In this document: positions 35,857 through 46,541 of the stretch, one piece after another | Numbering within the stretch: position 1 is the first letter of the stretch | Layout of the letters: each line of letters begins with the position of its first letter | Assembly: GCF_027744825.2 (NCBI RefSeq) | Contig: NW_026527054.1 | Location: forward strand, 124,001 to 188,000 | Direction: 5' to 3' | DNA: 64,000 nt | Origin: Synchiropus splendidus | Taxonomy: Eukaryota; Chordata; Actinopteri; Syngnathiformes; Callionymidae | Notes under the pieces: model-generated | Told to the model about the DNA's origin: nothing | Seen by the model: the letters and a program-made list of their open reading frames with translations, nothing else | Database searches by the model: none | Made by a program: the position numbers and the translations under genes

Positions 35857-37469
35857 TGTACTGAAAGTGAAGGATTGTCTGGTCACGGACGCCTGCGTCT
35901 GTGACGTGGATATTATGAAAAATAATATCTCCTCGAAAGTTTGGGGCACCACCTGAAATATAGTTTCCAGGAGACTATTTAGCTCTCTTGATTAACACTT
36001 AATTAATTAATTAACCGTGGTAACTTAATTAACTATTAGCGCAATCAATCTATTTATCTGAAGTCACTACTCGTGATGTAATGTCCTTTACTGATCAGAG
36101 GCTCTTAGATTGATTATAATACACTCCAAAGTAATGTGATCAAGACCAACGTAATTTTATAGATTTATTTAGGAATAAAAGAACAGAAAGAAACAGGAAA
36201 GATGCAAAGGAGAATGAGATGATCCCGACAATATCGCGATGGAAGCGTAAACCAGTTATGAATCAATGTCAATACCGTATCAGACACGTGTGTAACTGAT
36301 GGGAAAGTTCAGACGTTCTAGTCTAACTGTCAACCTCAGGCAAGTAATAACATTACTAAACCCCAACACACCACTCTGTGCAGAGATGACAAGCAGCGGC
36401 TTACTTTGGCGATGAGTGGAGGGATGAATGGGATGGAGGGATGGATGAGAGGGTGATGAGTAGATGCAGAAGGTCGGTCAGGAGGTGAGGGAGGAGGCAG
36501 GCGGCTTTGGAAGGAGGCGTCCTGGTTCTCAGCGTGGTGGCTTGGAGGTGATGAGGACACGCAGCTTCAGGCGTCGATGGCACTCTCGGATCGTCTTCCG
36601 GACCGCCGTGGATCTTTCGTCGCAGAGCAGAGAGGGGAACAGAGGGCTGAACAGAGGGTCACAGAGGGCTGAACAGAGGGGAACAGAGCGCACAGAGGGC
36701 AGAACCTCTGTAGACTGGGTCTTTTGAACTCTCATGAAGAGTCTCCTTGTCCAGTTTTGATTGGTTGAAGGAGTTCCATCACCTATTGCTGATTGGACGA
36801 GGGTTTCCAAGCCTGGCCTTCCTCCTCCTCCTCCAACGGGGTCGTAAATTCCAGTCTTGAGATGGGAGATTTTGACCCCCCCCGGTACCAGAGTTTTATT
36901 TGACAATAAAACATTACCTGAGTTGTAAAGTTGCTCGCAATCTGTCAAAACTTTCCCATCTCAATTTAAGCATTCAGACGACACCAAACATGACCATTCT
37001 AGCACATTCTCCTCTATAATGATCAATATAACAATCGACCATTCATGTCAAGTTTACCATCACATGTTCAGGGCATCTGGTTTGCTTGAACATCCTGTGG
37101 AAATCATGGGTTATTATGGGAAACAAAGTCCTTTTTAAGAAATACACATTAAGACACATTCACATACAAGTCTGTCTTTGTTCATCTGGAACCTGGAGAA
37201 GGAGGAGCTGTGTGTGTCCCCCACCAAACAGGGTTCATGAGTTGGTCAGGTTTTTTTTTTCTCTTACGGCACAGCATCCTGGACTGTTGCTCTAGTCTCT
37301 CCCCCCTTTGACCATTCCAATGATTTATGGTCCTTATCGGAGGGTTCAGAAACCTCTGAGCTGCAACAGGCATGGTGGGCACCCAAGGAGATGTCTCCGA
37401 GTTGAAGTTACACATTCCAGAAAAGTCCACGAGGTCCATGCTTGAATCTCTGGAGAAGGAATCACTACA
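35857..37469 (-). repeat. 5' LTR (1613 bp; right-hand copy)
   Basis: It runs from TGTACTGA to TCACTACA and matches 26803-28859, but lacks the ~450 bp extra segment. At 36627 it passes directly into the ACAGAGGGCTGA minisatellite. The differences from its partner look modest but are scattered throughout, so the insertion is not very recent. Paired poly(A) signals recur at 36894-36911. Confidence 0.9.
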
Positions 37470-40400
37470 GTGATATAATAGCGATACAAACGTCCTATAA
37501 CTTGTCATGTAACACAATGTAGGAGGGACTGAACATTCATTGAATGAACATTCATTTATACTTGATGCTATCCCTAGTCAGACAAGTAGTGTAGAAATAT
37601 CCAAAGTATGTCAACCCTTAATTTTATTTTATTTTATTTTATTTTACTTATTTTTTGCCTTACCAGTGGCTTAAATGTGTATATTACAAGCCGTGCTTTT
37701 CACTGATTTAAATGTGTCTTTATTCTGTATTTTCAGGTGAAAACAGCCAAATGCGGGAGCAGTACGGTGCAACATGTTCGTTTTGTAGTGTGCATTTTGT
37801 GTTTAGCATTTTTTAAAAAGTAACTTGTGACTATTCAAAACCAGGCAACTAGTGTAGAAATAATTGAATGTTTTAACTCTTTAAAAGTTGCACCAAAGGA
37901 TAAAAATAAATATCACAGTTGTTAGGTATTATCAGGCTTAATCAACCAGTTATGCATGCATTACGCAATTACTCCAGCATCATATGTGGTATTTAGATCA
38001 GATCCAGAGACTAACCTGCTTCTAGCTGAGGTGAAACTATGAATGTACGAATTGAGAATTATAAAAAAAAAAGTAACCCGAGTCGAAATCGAAATGTGTT
38101 GAAATTAAATCTTTCCATTTTAAAAAAACTGTGTTTCTATTGTTCATTTTCACAAAATTTTAATGCTGAAGTAAAGCTTGTGAACAAATTCAGATATTGT
38201 ATTTTCATATTTCTTCACAAGTTACAGGTGTATTCTAAGTTTTTATTTATCAACTGTGTCTCAAATTTTAAAACTTTTTCAGTGTTTTTAAAAACAAACA
38301 ACTGACAATCATTAAACTGGTTGACATTGTAGGTTCGTGAACCTGTTTTTGTCTTGTCTGTTTTGTCTGTGTTCGCAAGTTACCATAAAAGAATAGTTTT
38401 GGTAGGCAAGCTGTTCATGCTATAAAATCTAAAAGTACATTTTTCCTTCTAATTCAAACTTTTCTCCATCCATTAGATTCTCAAATATCTGTTTCACTGT
38501 TAAAAACTCCTAATTGTCAGTACAATAAATTGAATTGTTTGTAAAAACAACAAATTTCTTTCAGCAGTTTTCTTTCAGCACTCACTCACACACACACACA
38601 CACACACACTCGTGCATCAAATTTAAGACTTTCCATTCTCACTATAAGACAACAAGCCATTTTAGCATGTGCGAGCAGCATGTTCCCAATCTTCTTAATC
38701 TTTTCATTCACCTGACACTGTCTGCTTACACAAATTGTACTAGTAATCCTGAACTAAAGCCTGACATTTTTGTACAACCATCTACGATATGGTAAATAAA
38801 TGAATATTATTAGAAATGTTATTAGAAACTAGATATGGTTTTATATAATTTTGACAAACTTTTTTCATTTGTTCAGCCATTTTTCAAATTTGAAAAAAAA
38901 TAAAAGATGTATAACTTTTGAGATGTCAAGAACTTTTTATTTTTCGCTACCGGTCACAACCCCACTTTTGCATGAAATAGTATGAAATATAATTTTTTTT
39001 TTTTTTACAAGTAAAGCTTTTTACTACTCACTGTCAATTCTAACTGACAAACAACAAATCACAGGGTTGACATTGTAGTTTCTGACATACTTTCAGTTTT
39101 TTCATTTTTAATCGTCCTAGACCTACATTTTCTTTACATATCTTCAAGCTAAAGAGTATATTATCTTTTATTTGTTTACATTCACAAGGTGTACGAATTG
39201 CGTGGAAGCATTTTTTTTTTTTTTTACGTTAGTAGTCTTTCAATGAGGCACTGAATCCTGCAGAAGGCTTTTATTCCTTTTTATGAACTTGCATCTACCT
39301 ATCCATCCATCAGTCAGTTAAGTTTTAAAGTGTAACTGCATAAGACGGAATATGCACACAGAAAATATTAGAACAAATAAATACGAGAATATACTTCAAA
39401 GAACAACTCTGTTCATTGAGAAGGGAGAGAATAGAAACTCCATAGAAAGAACATCTGAGAAAAACAACAACAACAACAACAACAAGAAAAACAATATAAC
39501 AAAACTAACAAAGATTTTTGAAAGCAACAGTGTGATTATATCTCATTTTTCACTCAAATTAAATTTTTAACTGAGTGAATGTCTGCAAACACATGAAAGC
39601 ATGTTTGTGAACATGACAATGCTTGGTGATCCAATATCCAATCCTATGGGAAGATGTCCCGGATCATACTCAGGTCTTCGTTCAACATATACAGCCAATG
39701 ACTAGTTTCTCGCCCCTAAAATCAGCCTCGATGCACTTTTTAAAAACGGTGGCAAAATTCGCTGTTCTGCCCATAAGAGGGGGAAAGTGATAGAATGAGA
39801 TTAAGATTTGTCTTTTTTTTCTTGAACAATTACAGTAATTGTGTGTGTCATTCTCCCTTAAATCGGTTGCTATCATTTAGCGTAAATGTCGCGAGCCGCC
39901 CAAAATGTCGAGGGTGACCACGGTGATGAATACAATCTTGAATCTTGAGCACAGAGTGCCCCTTGTTTGTCCCGCAGTGGGGAAATGTTGGACTTGTTGG
40001 ATCTACGCATACGTAGGTAAATGCGGAATTGATGAACATCTCATAAACATCTCATACGAGAACTTTAAACGGAAGGAAGGAACACATATTGGATATGAAG
40101 TTCTATGAAGCTTTTCCACTGGACCTTTGGAGTCAAAGCGTAGACTGACATTCATGTTTGCATGTTACTACAGTACTTTTTGGGTTTTATTTTGTAATTA
40201 TGTATGTATTGTTTCTGTTGGTTGGGGAGAAACTCTTGAAAGTGCTGCAATTTCTGGGACCACGTTGAAATTTTCAAACGTTACTGTCAACGTTTGCGTC
40301 AAAAGGATACTTCTGCAAGGAATCTCAATTAATTCCAAAAGCAAACGGATACCTACAACATCCTTGAACAAAATCTGAAATTTTGAAAGAGTTAAATGTA

Positions 40401-41261
40401 ATGCTGTTGTAATATATTCTCACTATGATGTGGTTTAAACATAAATGATGCAATAGTTATCTCCTGCAAAAGATAATGATGATGATGATAAAAGTTGAAA
40501 ATTAAAAGTTGAATGCAGGCAAATATTTATGTTGAATGTTTGTGAGTAGCTTGTAAAATCTTCGATGTATGACTTCATTTTACCCTTTCCTCACTAGTAG
40601 CCATCACAAATTGGCGACCTCCATCTTGATCTGAGATGCACCCTCCTCCTATGAAAACCTGGCCATCAATTCAGACATATGTGACTCGGCTTGTCTGCCT
40701 GTGTAGCAGTCTCTAAAATATACATCATGGCAGGTCCTTTGTATTGTATTGTTTGTAAAGAACAAGTACAACAATACGTGGTATCCTCAGTTTAGACAGA
40801 ACGTGGGTGATTCAACAAGTTACACATGTTCAATGGTGCTCATTCAGAGAACCAATGATTGAGACCTAACAGATATTTCTTGTTGATGCCAGTGAGGAGA
40901 GAGTGACTGTACGTCTCGCAGAAGAATATAAACGCATTAATTGATAATCTGAGGATCAAAAAACTTGAACAATGACCCATCTTTCAGGATGGCCTCAAAT
41001 TTTCATCCACGATCTAACAGTCATGTGTAAAGGGTTCCCGGGTTGTTTGTGGTGACATTGGATGACTTGTTTTGACATAATTCACCTGATGGGCTGCCTG
41101 AGACCCGTCAACACAGCATTGTCAGGGATAAAAAGAACATCACTTTAAAAAACAGATCAGTTACTAAAAAAACTCTGGGTCGTGTACACTAAGAGGCGAT
41201 TGTTTTCAGACGCACAACCAAACCTTCTGGGTTCTGAGTTTTGAGTGGATGAGGGGTCATT
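37470..41261. other. A/T-rich spacer without recognised genes
   Basis: It contains simple repeats only: (TTTTA)n at about 37619-37646, (CA)n at about 38586-38609, (AAC)n at about 39464-39485 and several poly-T tracts. Short open frames such as 38039-38305 and 39352-39570 are low-complexity and unconvincing. The last few hundred bases before 41262 probably belong to the Maverick element, but no terminal inverted repeat was recognised. Confidence 0.6.
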
Positions 41262-41938
41262 ATGGAAGAAATTCATTTCGATCCTCGTTTGAAAACACCA
41301 TTTTCATGTCTAGTGGTGGGACCATCAGGGTCAGGAAAGACCCATTTTGTAAAATGTATACTTGAAAATTGTGAACATGTTATGGATGATGCCAATGTAA
41401 ATATTGTATGGATTTATACTTCTTTTCAACCAATGTACAGTGAATTGCAAAAGATGAATAAAAATATCAAATTCATTGAAGGTTTACCTGAATCTTTTGA
41501 AAATGAAGATGTATTTCCTTCTGATAGAAAACATTTGATTATTCTTGACGATGTTTTTTGTTGATTTTTGAAGCTTCTGAAAACCCTGAGGTTGTTCGCA
41601 TTTTTACACAGTACAGACATCATAAAAATATGAGTGTTATAATGCTGACGCAAAACTCATTTCATCGTGGTAAATATAGTCGCAGTATTAGTCTGAATAG
41701 CAATTACTTTGTACTGTTTAAGAATCCTCGCGATAAAATGCAGGTAAAAGTTCTTGCTCAACAGGTTTACCCGTCTCAGAGAGCTTTCTTTCTAGAAAGC
41801 TTTGAAGATGCTACAGCTGACGCACACGGGTACTTAATTGTTGATCTAACACCCTCATGTCCAGAACGCTACAGACTAAGGACCGGGATACTTCCTCATC
41901 AACGTCACACGGTGTACATACCAAAAACGTCTGCTTAA
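41262..41938 (+). pseudogene. Maverick packaging ATPase (FtsK/HerA, A32-like), frameshifted
   Basis: In complete elements this P-loop ATPase is thought to pump the DNA genome into the capsid. Walker A GPSGSGKT lies at residues 20-27 and Walker B LIILDD at 92-97 of the first frame (41262-41564). The second frame (from about 41558 to 41938) carries the downstream part, including ARIFTQYRHHKN-like VRIFTQYRHHKN, MLTQNSFH and YFVLFKNPRDK, typical of the family's C-terminal half. The two halves are in different frames and meet in a T-rich stretch at about 41550-41575. The break follows directly after Walker B, so no complete ATPase can be made from this copy. A 3-nt gap separates it from the next gene. 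Confidence 0.88.
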
Positions 41939-41941
41939 GTT

Positions 41942-42283
41942 ATGTCAGCGCGTACAAAAAGAAACACGGGTTTACTTAAGGAACTATACCATGCTCCGTC
42001 AAAGAAACGTAAAGACATTTTGATGCGTAGTTCTCGGGACTTTATTCAAGCTCTCGGTGAGATCGCCCTGAATGTTTTGAAGGGGAATGTACCATTGTCA
42101 CAGGCTCAGTTCAAAAAACTGAAAAAACAGAAGAAAAACATCAGACTCTTGGCTAATAAAAAGGCATGCGTGAAGCGTAAACGAAGGATTCTTAAAAAGC
42201 AATCGGGAGGATTCATTTTGCCATTGCTAGCGGCTGCCGTTCCAATCATTGGAAATCTAATAGGAGGACTTGTAAAGAAGTAA
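41942..42283 (+). CDS. small basic Maverick core/pX-like protein, 113 aa
   Basis: This is an intact Lys/Arg-rich protein. The middle (about residues 55-90) is strongly basic (KKLKKQKKN, KRKRRILKK). The C-terminus is a Gly-flanked hydrophobic segment (GGFILPLLAAAVPIIGN), followed by KK. Small basic proteins with such tails occur beside the ATPase in animal Maverick/adintovirus elements and are compared with adenovirus core or pX-like proteins. Binding to packaged DNA or a membrane-active role is inference. ATG is 3 nt after the ATPase stop and the next ATG is 6 nt after its stop, so the genes are tightly packed in one direction. Confidence 0.75.
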   Translation: MSARTKRNTGLLKELYHAPSKKRKDILMRSSRDFIQALGEIALNVLKGNVPLSQAQFKKLKKQKKNIRLLANKKACVKRKRRILKKQSGGFILPLLAAAVPIIGNLIGGLVKK

Positions 42284-42289
42284 AACACC

Positions 42290-43048
42290 ATGAAGACTGT
42301 CCAGAAAATGTATCTCGTCTCTCCTCAGCAAATTAACCAGTTATCACGTCCAACCTCCGACATCCGTGAAACTGCCGAAGATGAATTAAATGACAAGATG
42401 AGGTCCATTCTAAATGATTCTCAGTTAAACCCGTATGAGAAGATTAAAAAGTACGATGCTCTATTGCAAAGATATTTAACCTTTGCAAAACAGGATCAGA
42501 GAGACCAAAGGAGAGTAACTCAGACTTTACAACGAGACGGAGTCAGCGATCATCCACACGACTCTGACAGTCGTGTCGAAAGTGTTCTAAAAACACCCAC
42601 TGTAACAGATGACTTGGGTAAGGATATTCTAAATAGCCTTCCGTCAAAAGCTCGAAGAAATGCTGAATACATTATCCAGAGGATATCCAAAGACGGTGGT
42701 GGTTGGAATATGAATGGCGAATTTATGTATGAAGGAAATGCTGTAAAAGGCTCTCATGTGATTGATTTATTCAAGTACCTTTCCCTACCGTATAAGAAAA
42801 CAAGTTCTTCATTACCTGAGGGCTGGTCCGAGTTTCTCGTCACATTATTAAAGCTAAACATCCCTCTCACACTGCTGTCCAACCCTGAAGCGAGGGCTCA
42901 ATATCAGAGACTTAAATCGAATTCTATCTCGCGAAAGAAAAGTATAGCTGAGAGCTGGTCTCCCGACCCAAAGGATCCTAAAGCGACACCTCGACGACGC
43001 TTGACGCGTGTAGTGACCAAAGGGAAGAAATTGTCTCTAACACCTTGA
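42290..43048 (+). CDS. Maverick protein of unknown function, 252 aa
   Basis: This intact frame is the last gene of the rightward cluster. It opens with MKTVQKMYLVSPQQINQL, followed by a charged helical region (about residues 25-80). A central part contains LPSKARRNAEYIIQRISKDG and GWNMNGEFMYEGNAVKGSHV, and the C-terminus is strongly basic (RRRLTRVVTKGKK). I do not recognise a catalytic motif. Its place between the core-like gene and the capsid cluster suggests a virion-associated or nucleic-acid-binding protein, which is inference. It ends 46 nt before the shared poly(A) signal. Confidence 0.75.
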   Translation: MKTVQKMYLVSPQQINQLSRPTSDIRETAEDELNDKMRSILNDSQLNPYEKIKKYDALLQRYLTFAKQDQRDQRRVTQTLQRDGVSDHPHDSDSRVESVLKTPTVTDDLGKDILNSLPSKARRNAEYIIQRISKDGGGWNMNGEFMYEGNAVKGSHVIDLFKYLSLPYKKTSSSLPEGWSEFLVTLLKLNIPLTLLSNPEARAQYQRLKSNSISRKKSIAESWSPDPKDPKATPRRRLTRVVTKGKKLSLTP

Positions 43049-43093
43049 TGGGTTTCCTGAATAATTGTCTTGTACACGGTTATTGTCATTTCA

Positions 43094-43113
43094 TCAATAA
43101 AATGTTTTATTGA
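43094..43113. terminator. two-way poly(A) signal between convergent clusters
   Basis: TCAATAAAA and TTTTATTGA are 9-bp inverted arms separated by TG, so both strands carry AATAAA. It lies 46 nt past the rightward stop at 43048 and about 59 nt past the leftward stop at 43172. Confidence 0.75.
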
Positions 43114-43171
43114 ATTATTATGTGATTACAGATTTTTCTTTTAAACACACGTACAAACAAAATAAGATTAG

Positions 43172-43714
43172 TCACACGTTACAATAGTCTTTAAAATACA
43201 GAAGAGAACCGTTTTGTTGTTTCCACGGACAGTGTGCACATCTTTTTAGACATTTTTGATGTCCATTCACAAAGTTGTATACCATGAGGTCGTTTTTTAA
43301 GGTATCGTCGCTGTATAGACTTAATACTTCTTCCATAGACAGCCCTCTAGCACGATGACAGAGGTAGAAGACGCAATGATGACCACATACAAACGATAGA
43401 GCGTGCTGTAGTTGGCCATTGTTGTACTTGATGTCGCTTGAATGTTTCTTGAGAAACTTTAAAATATTTTCAGGGTAATGTGAAAAGTACGGCCCCATTC
43501 CAAATGAGTCAAAGAAAGTTGATCTACAGTCTTCTTTGAGAGTTAAAGCCAACCAGTGCTCTCCTGGTTTATGTGCCGGATGTGTGTTGACGACGAAATA
43601 TGCAGGCGGTCTGAGGGGTTGAGTGAATTGAGGCAACTCATCCGGCGGCCATACACCGTAAAATGTGTCGCCCAAGAGACCTCTCAGCAGCCTCTGTAAC
43701 TGGAGACTATCCAT
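43172..43714 (-). CDS. adenain-like cysteine protease, 180 aa
   Basis: This matches the adenovirus-type maturation protease carried by Maverick/Polinton elements, which cleaves capsid precursors. His53 in GEHWLA, Asp69 in FFDSFG, Gln103 and Cys110 in the CGHHC block form the expected catalytic set in the right order. The length is usual for the family and the frame is open from ATG 43714 to the stop at 43172, so this is one of the few genes in the element without a visible lesion. It is the last gene of the leftward cluster and ends beside the shared poly(A) signal. Confidence 0.88.
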   Translation of the reverse strand: MDSLQLQRLLRGLLGDTFYGVWPPDELPQFTQPLRPPAYFVVNTHPAHKPGEHWLALTLKEDCRSTFFDSFGMGPYFSHYPENILKFLKKHSSDIKYNNGQLQHALSFVCGHHCVFYLCHRARGLSMEEVLSLYSDDTLKNDLMVYNFVNGHQKCLKRCAHCPWKQQNGSLLYFKDYCNV

Positions 43715-43722
43715 AACTTTAT

Positions 43723-45019
43723 TTAATAATAGTCCACCAGCACTTGTCTTTTTGCATCAATCTCCAGAATGGAATCGTAACAAGCGTACACAATCAGTGT
43801 TACGGTGTTCGGTAAGGGTACTCTGAATCTCATCTCCAGTCTTAAATTCCCTTTTGAGACAGGGGAGAGAGCGTCGTTGTCGTCGGCTGGATTGAGATTA
43901 AACGCAAACAATGAATAACCGCCTTAAAACCTTCGCGGTCAATGCTTAGCGGTAGATCCTTCAAATGTCTTCCTGTAGCTAGAATCATGTTATAAAACTC
44001 TCTGACCGCCATACTGTTATTAAACTGAGGTTGAAAAGCTTTAGCGGGGATCTGTCGGCCGTCCTGACAGAGGGCGAGATATTCGGTGTTGTAATGATGA
44101 AAATTGAACGGGGAGAGATCTCTCCTACCGGTAAATGCCTCATGATGCACCATCCCTAAAACCACGTATTTAGGTATTGAACCCAGAAATAAATTCTCCT
44201 GGGTACATATTCTTGAGTTTTCAGGAATGGAGTATGTTTTTACGTTGACTCGTGAGAGGGGGTAGAGAGCATTTCCTTTTAACAAACCCGCTGCATGACC
44301 TATTCTCACAGCTGGCGAAACAGTGACTTTCTTCACAAACAGAGAGGCGCCGAGGATTTTCAGACGAAAGGTGGAGTCGCGGGGTCCGGTCAGGCAGAAG
44401 GCATCGTTCGCCCTGGTGAGTTTAATTCTTAAATCGACCGAGTTCAATAACAGTCTCTCGCAGAAAAATATGTCGCTGTGGAGAGGACCGAGAAGGTGTA
44501 CTTCTCTGGATCTGCTCGTGAACTCTGCCCCTTTATTAAGGCCTGCGTTCGGTCCGTTTACAGTGACGATCGAGTCAACTGACCCGGGTAAAAAAGACCG
44601 GCGCTAAACTGTGTTTTAAGAGTGTCGCCGGAAAAGTTGAGAAGTGTTTCAATCATAGCTCTGTACGGGTGAGTGGAACTGGACTGCGAAATCATCCGAT
44701 CCCCCAGAACCACATCGCACTGATCAAAGATTGTGTTTAGAGGATAATTGATGAGACCGACTGCTGCGTCGTTAGCCAGCGGTGTGCCATCGGCGTTAGT
44801 AATTCTTGCACGCACGTGTAGAAGGGTGTCGTTTAGGTCTAGATACTTTTCGCTGTCTCCCGGTATAAAAAACTCAATCGGTCCTCCTTCGCGGATAGCG
44901 GCTACTGGAGCAATTTCAGTGTAAATTTTGTCCTCGATGGAAAGCTGCGTCACCGGCGCCGTGAATAAATCCAGTTCTGCTAATGTGCATTCAGCAGATT
45001 TCTGGTGTAGGAGCGCCAT
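43723..45019 (-). pseudogene. Maverick major capsid protein (hexon-like), two frameshifts
   Basis: The gene starts at ATG 45019 with a conserved-looking N-terminus (SAECTLAELDLFTAP; GPIEFFIPGDSEKYLDL) and the strand-rich pattern of polinton major capsid proteins, predicted to have a double jelly-roll fold. Three frames carry consecutive parts: 45019-44558, then about 44590-43842, then about 43920-43723 (LFAFNLNPADD to the stop). The first switch falls at a run of six T (minus strand) near 44590, the second near 43920. The middle frame is open upstream of the listed methionine at 44447. Most of the length is present, but the gene cannot make an intact capsid protein. Confidence 0.88.
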
Positions 45020-45039
45020 GTTACTGTATATAAGGTTTT

Positions 45040-45477
45040 TTAAAATATATCGGAGCTCCCTCTGGACTTCCTCTTGGCCCGTTTGCTTCTGTCAACTGGC
45101 TTCTTTCTTTTTTTGTTTGTACGTTTATTAGAGCTCTGTGTTACACGGCGACCTGGAGGGCGTCTCTTTGTCCTTCGTGATAAGACGGCTATACCGCCTG
45201 ACCCTTCCTGTCTCTGTTGATCGCTCATTCCTCTCACGGTACGGGTGAACATATCCGAGGCTATGTTACCCACCGCTTATTTGAGATGGGGTTTTGCTAT
45301 GGCAATACCTCTTTTCAACAGAGGTGATACAAACCGAAACATTTTTGAGAAGAGGGAACCGATGCCTCGTCCGTACATAACCGGGGCACCGTAGAACCCG
45401 GGTAGATCTCCGCCCACCTGTTTTTCATAATATTGTACAAATCTGTGCGGGTCGTCTCTTAAGCCTGCATGTACCAT
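45040..45477 (-). pseudogene. Maverick basic core/pVI-like protein, in-frame stop
   Basis: One reading frame runs from ATG 45477 to 45040 with a single TAA at 45277-45279. The N-terminal 66 codons contain GGDLPGFYGAPVMYGRG, then a hydrophobic/amphipathic stretch (LFSKMFRFVSPLLKRG). The part after the stop is very basic (RRTKRRPPGRR, NKKRKKP, KRAKRKSRG). This combination resembles small pVI/pX-like virion proteins of adintoviruses. The downstream part has no ATG of its own near the stop, since the codons there are GCG and GTG. The role in DNA condensation or membrane lysis is inference. Confidence 0.7.
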
Positions 45478-45579
45478 TGTGTTTGTTTATGACGGGTCTA
45501 CACAGGGGGTTATCTCTCTCCGGCGTTGTGATGATGAATGGATTTCCAGACGGCGATACGAGGGTTATATAATATCCTC

Positions 45580-46440
45580 TCAAGTAACAGGTCTAAAGTG
45601 TAGAGTCACCACCACTTTTCCAAAGGTAAAATTGACTGGTTTGTTAAGATCTGATTTAATTTGTACCTGAATATTTTCAATATGGTTCTTGGCAACCGGT
45701 AAATAGTAGCAGGGTTAAAATGTTGTGTGATTATATCTGAGTAACTACCCTTGATTTCCACCGTTCTTAAAAGCGGTGCATATGCATCCCCTACAAGCTG
45801 CGGTCTTACAACGTCGCTGTAACAGTAAAGATGGTAAAACCCCGCTTTTAAATGAACTGGATGGGGCGCTCTGAACTCGCAAAAATTGATCCAATGACCA
45901 GGCTCTACACCTAACATGTAAGCCAAAGGCGAGTTAAAAAGCACTAAGTTCTGACCGTCTCCTTGAAGATCAATTTTTTGCCATGCACCGTCAAACAGGA
46001 AGCGTATATTGTTATTGGTTTTTTTAAAGGTTTGCTCCAACTCGGTTGTAATCTGATTAATAGAGCTGTAATATCCACCCTTGAACTTCAGTTTAGAAAT
46101 ATCTGTTCCTGCAGTTTTGAAATGTCGATCAACCCCTCGTGATTCGTCTTTTTTCCTCTGAGGTGAGGCGCTGGCGTCAGGATCCGGAGCCCGAAGTCTC
46201 GCCATGGCTCTATGAAATTCATCTTTATGCCGCCTCGACGTGTTAGCATCTGAATCTGATCCTCTTGGGGGAGCCGTGTTTGTGTTGGAATCAGGTCCTC
46301 TAGGGTTCGGTTTCCAGTAAAATAACGCCGCATCCTCCGGAATATTATGCCATGTGTGAGGGTATGTAATCTCCGTCAAAGCCACCTCCCATTTCCCGTT
46401 TAAATCAATATGTTGTGCTAAATCAACGCGGAAAGTACCG
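45580..46440 (-). pseudogene. Maverick minor capsid (penton-like) protein, frameshifted
   Basis: The 259-codon frame at 46385-45606 carries LTEITYPHTWHNIP near its start and later GGYYSSINQITTELEQ and INFCEFRAPHPVHLKAG, typical of the smaller polinton capsid protein (single jelly roll). The frame stays open upstream of the first ATG (IDLNGKWEV precedes it), so the true start lies beyond 46400. The family-like C-terminus (VKVVVTLHF-type ending, here GKVVVTLHF) is in another frame and reaches a TGA at 45580-45582. The frame change is near 45700. An Asp/Ser/Pro/Lys-rich insertion of about 65 residues after residue 28 looks unusual. Confidence 0.75.
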
Positions 46441-46541
46441 ATCGAGTTGTCTTTAAAAACTTGGTGGTGGTAAAGTCACATAGAAGCCAGTGTTCTTTGT
46501 TGTACATGATGATATGACGTCTGGTGTAAAGAAGGATCGTC

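Larger units (their letters stand above)
26803..37469 (-). mobile_element. LTR retroelement (Ty3/gypsy- or retrovirus-like), internally deleted
   Basis: Two long direct repeats (26803-28859 and 35857-37469) flank an internal region whose main open frame runs on the minus strand, so the 5' LTR is the right-hand one. The repeats begin TGTAGTGA (TGTACTGA in the right copy) and end TCACTACA, the inverted termini expected of LTRs. In the minus direction a polypurine tract lies directly before the left LTR and a TGGTGCCCC-type primer-binding candidate lies 7 nt inside the right LTR. The element lacks reverse transcriptase and the integrase catalytic core, so it cannot move on its own. The left flank is satellite and the right flank is not, with no matching short duplication at the two ends. 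Confidence 0.88.

Noticed and set aside
37470..41261. Polymerase B remnant left of the ATPase
   Set aside because: No YxDTDS-like or other polymerase motif could be read in the short frames there.
41942..42283. Short minus-strand frame (42106-42291) opposite the basic protein
   Set aside because: It is the antisense shadow of a Lys-rich coding sequence.
45027..45032. TATATA as promoter of the major capsid gene
   Set aside because: It is only 8 bp upstream of the ATG, too close for a TATA box with a normal start-site distance.
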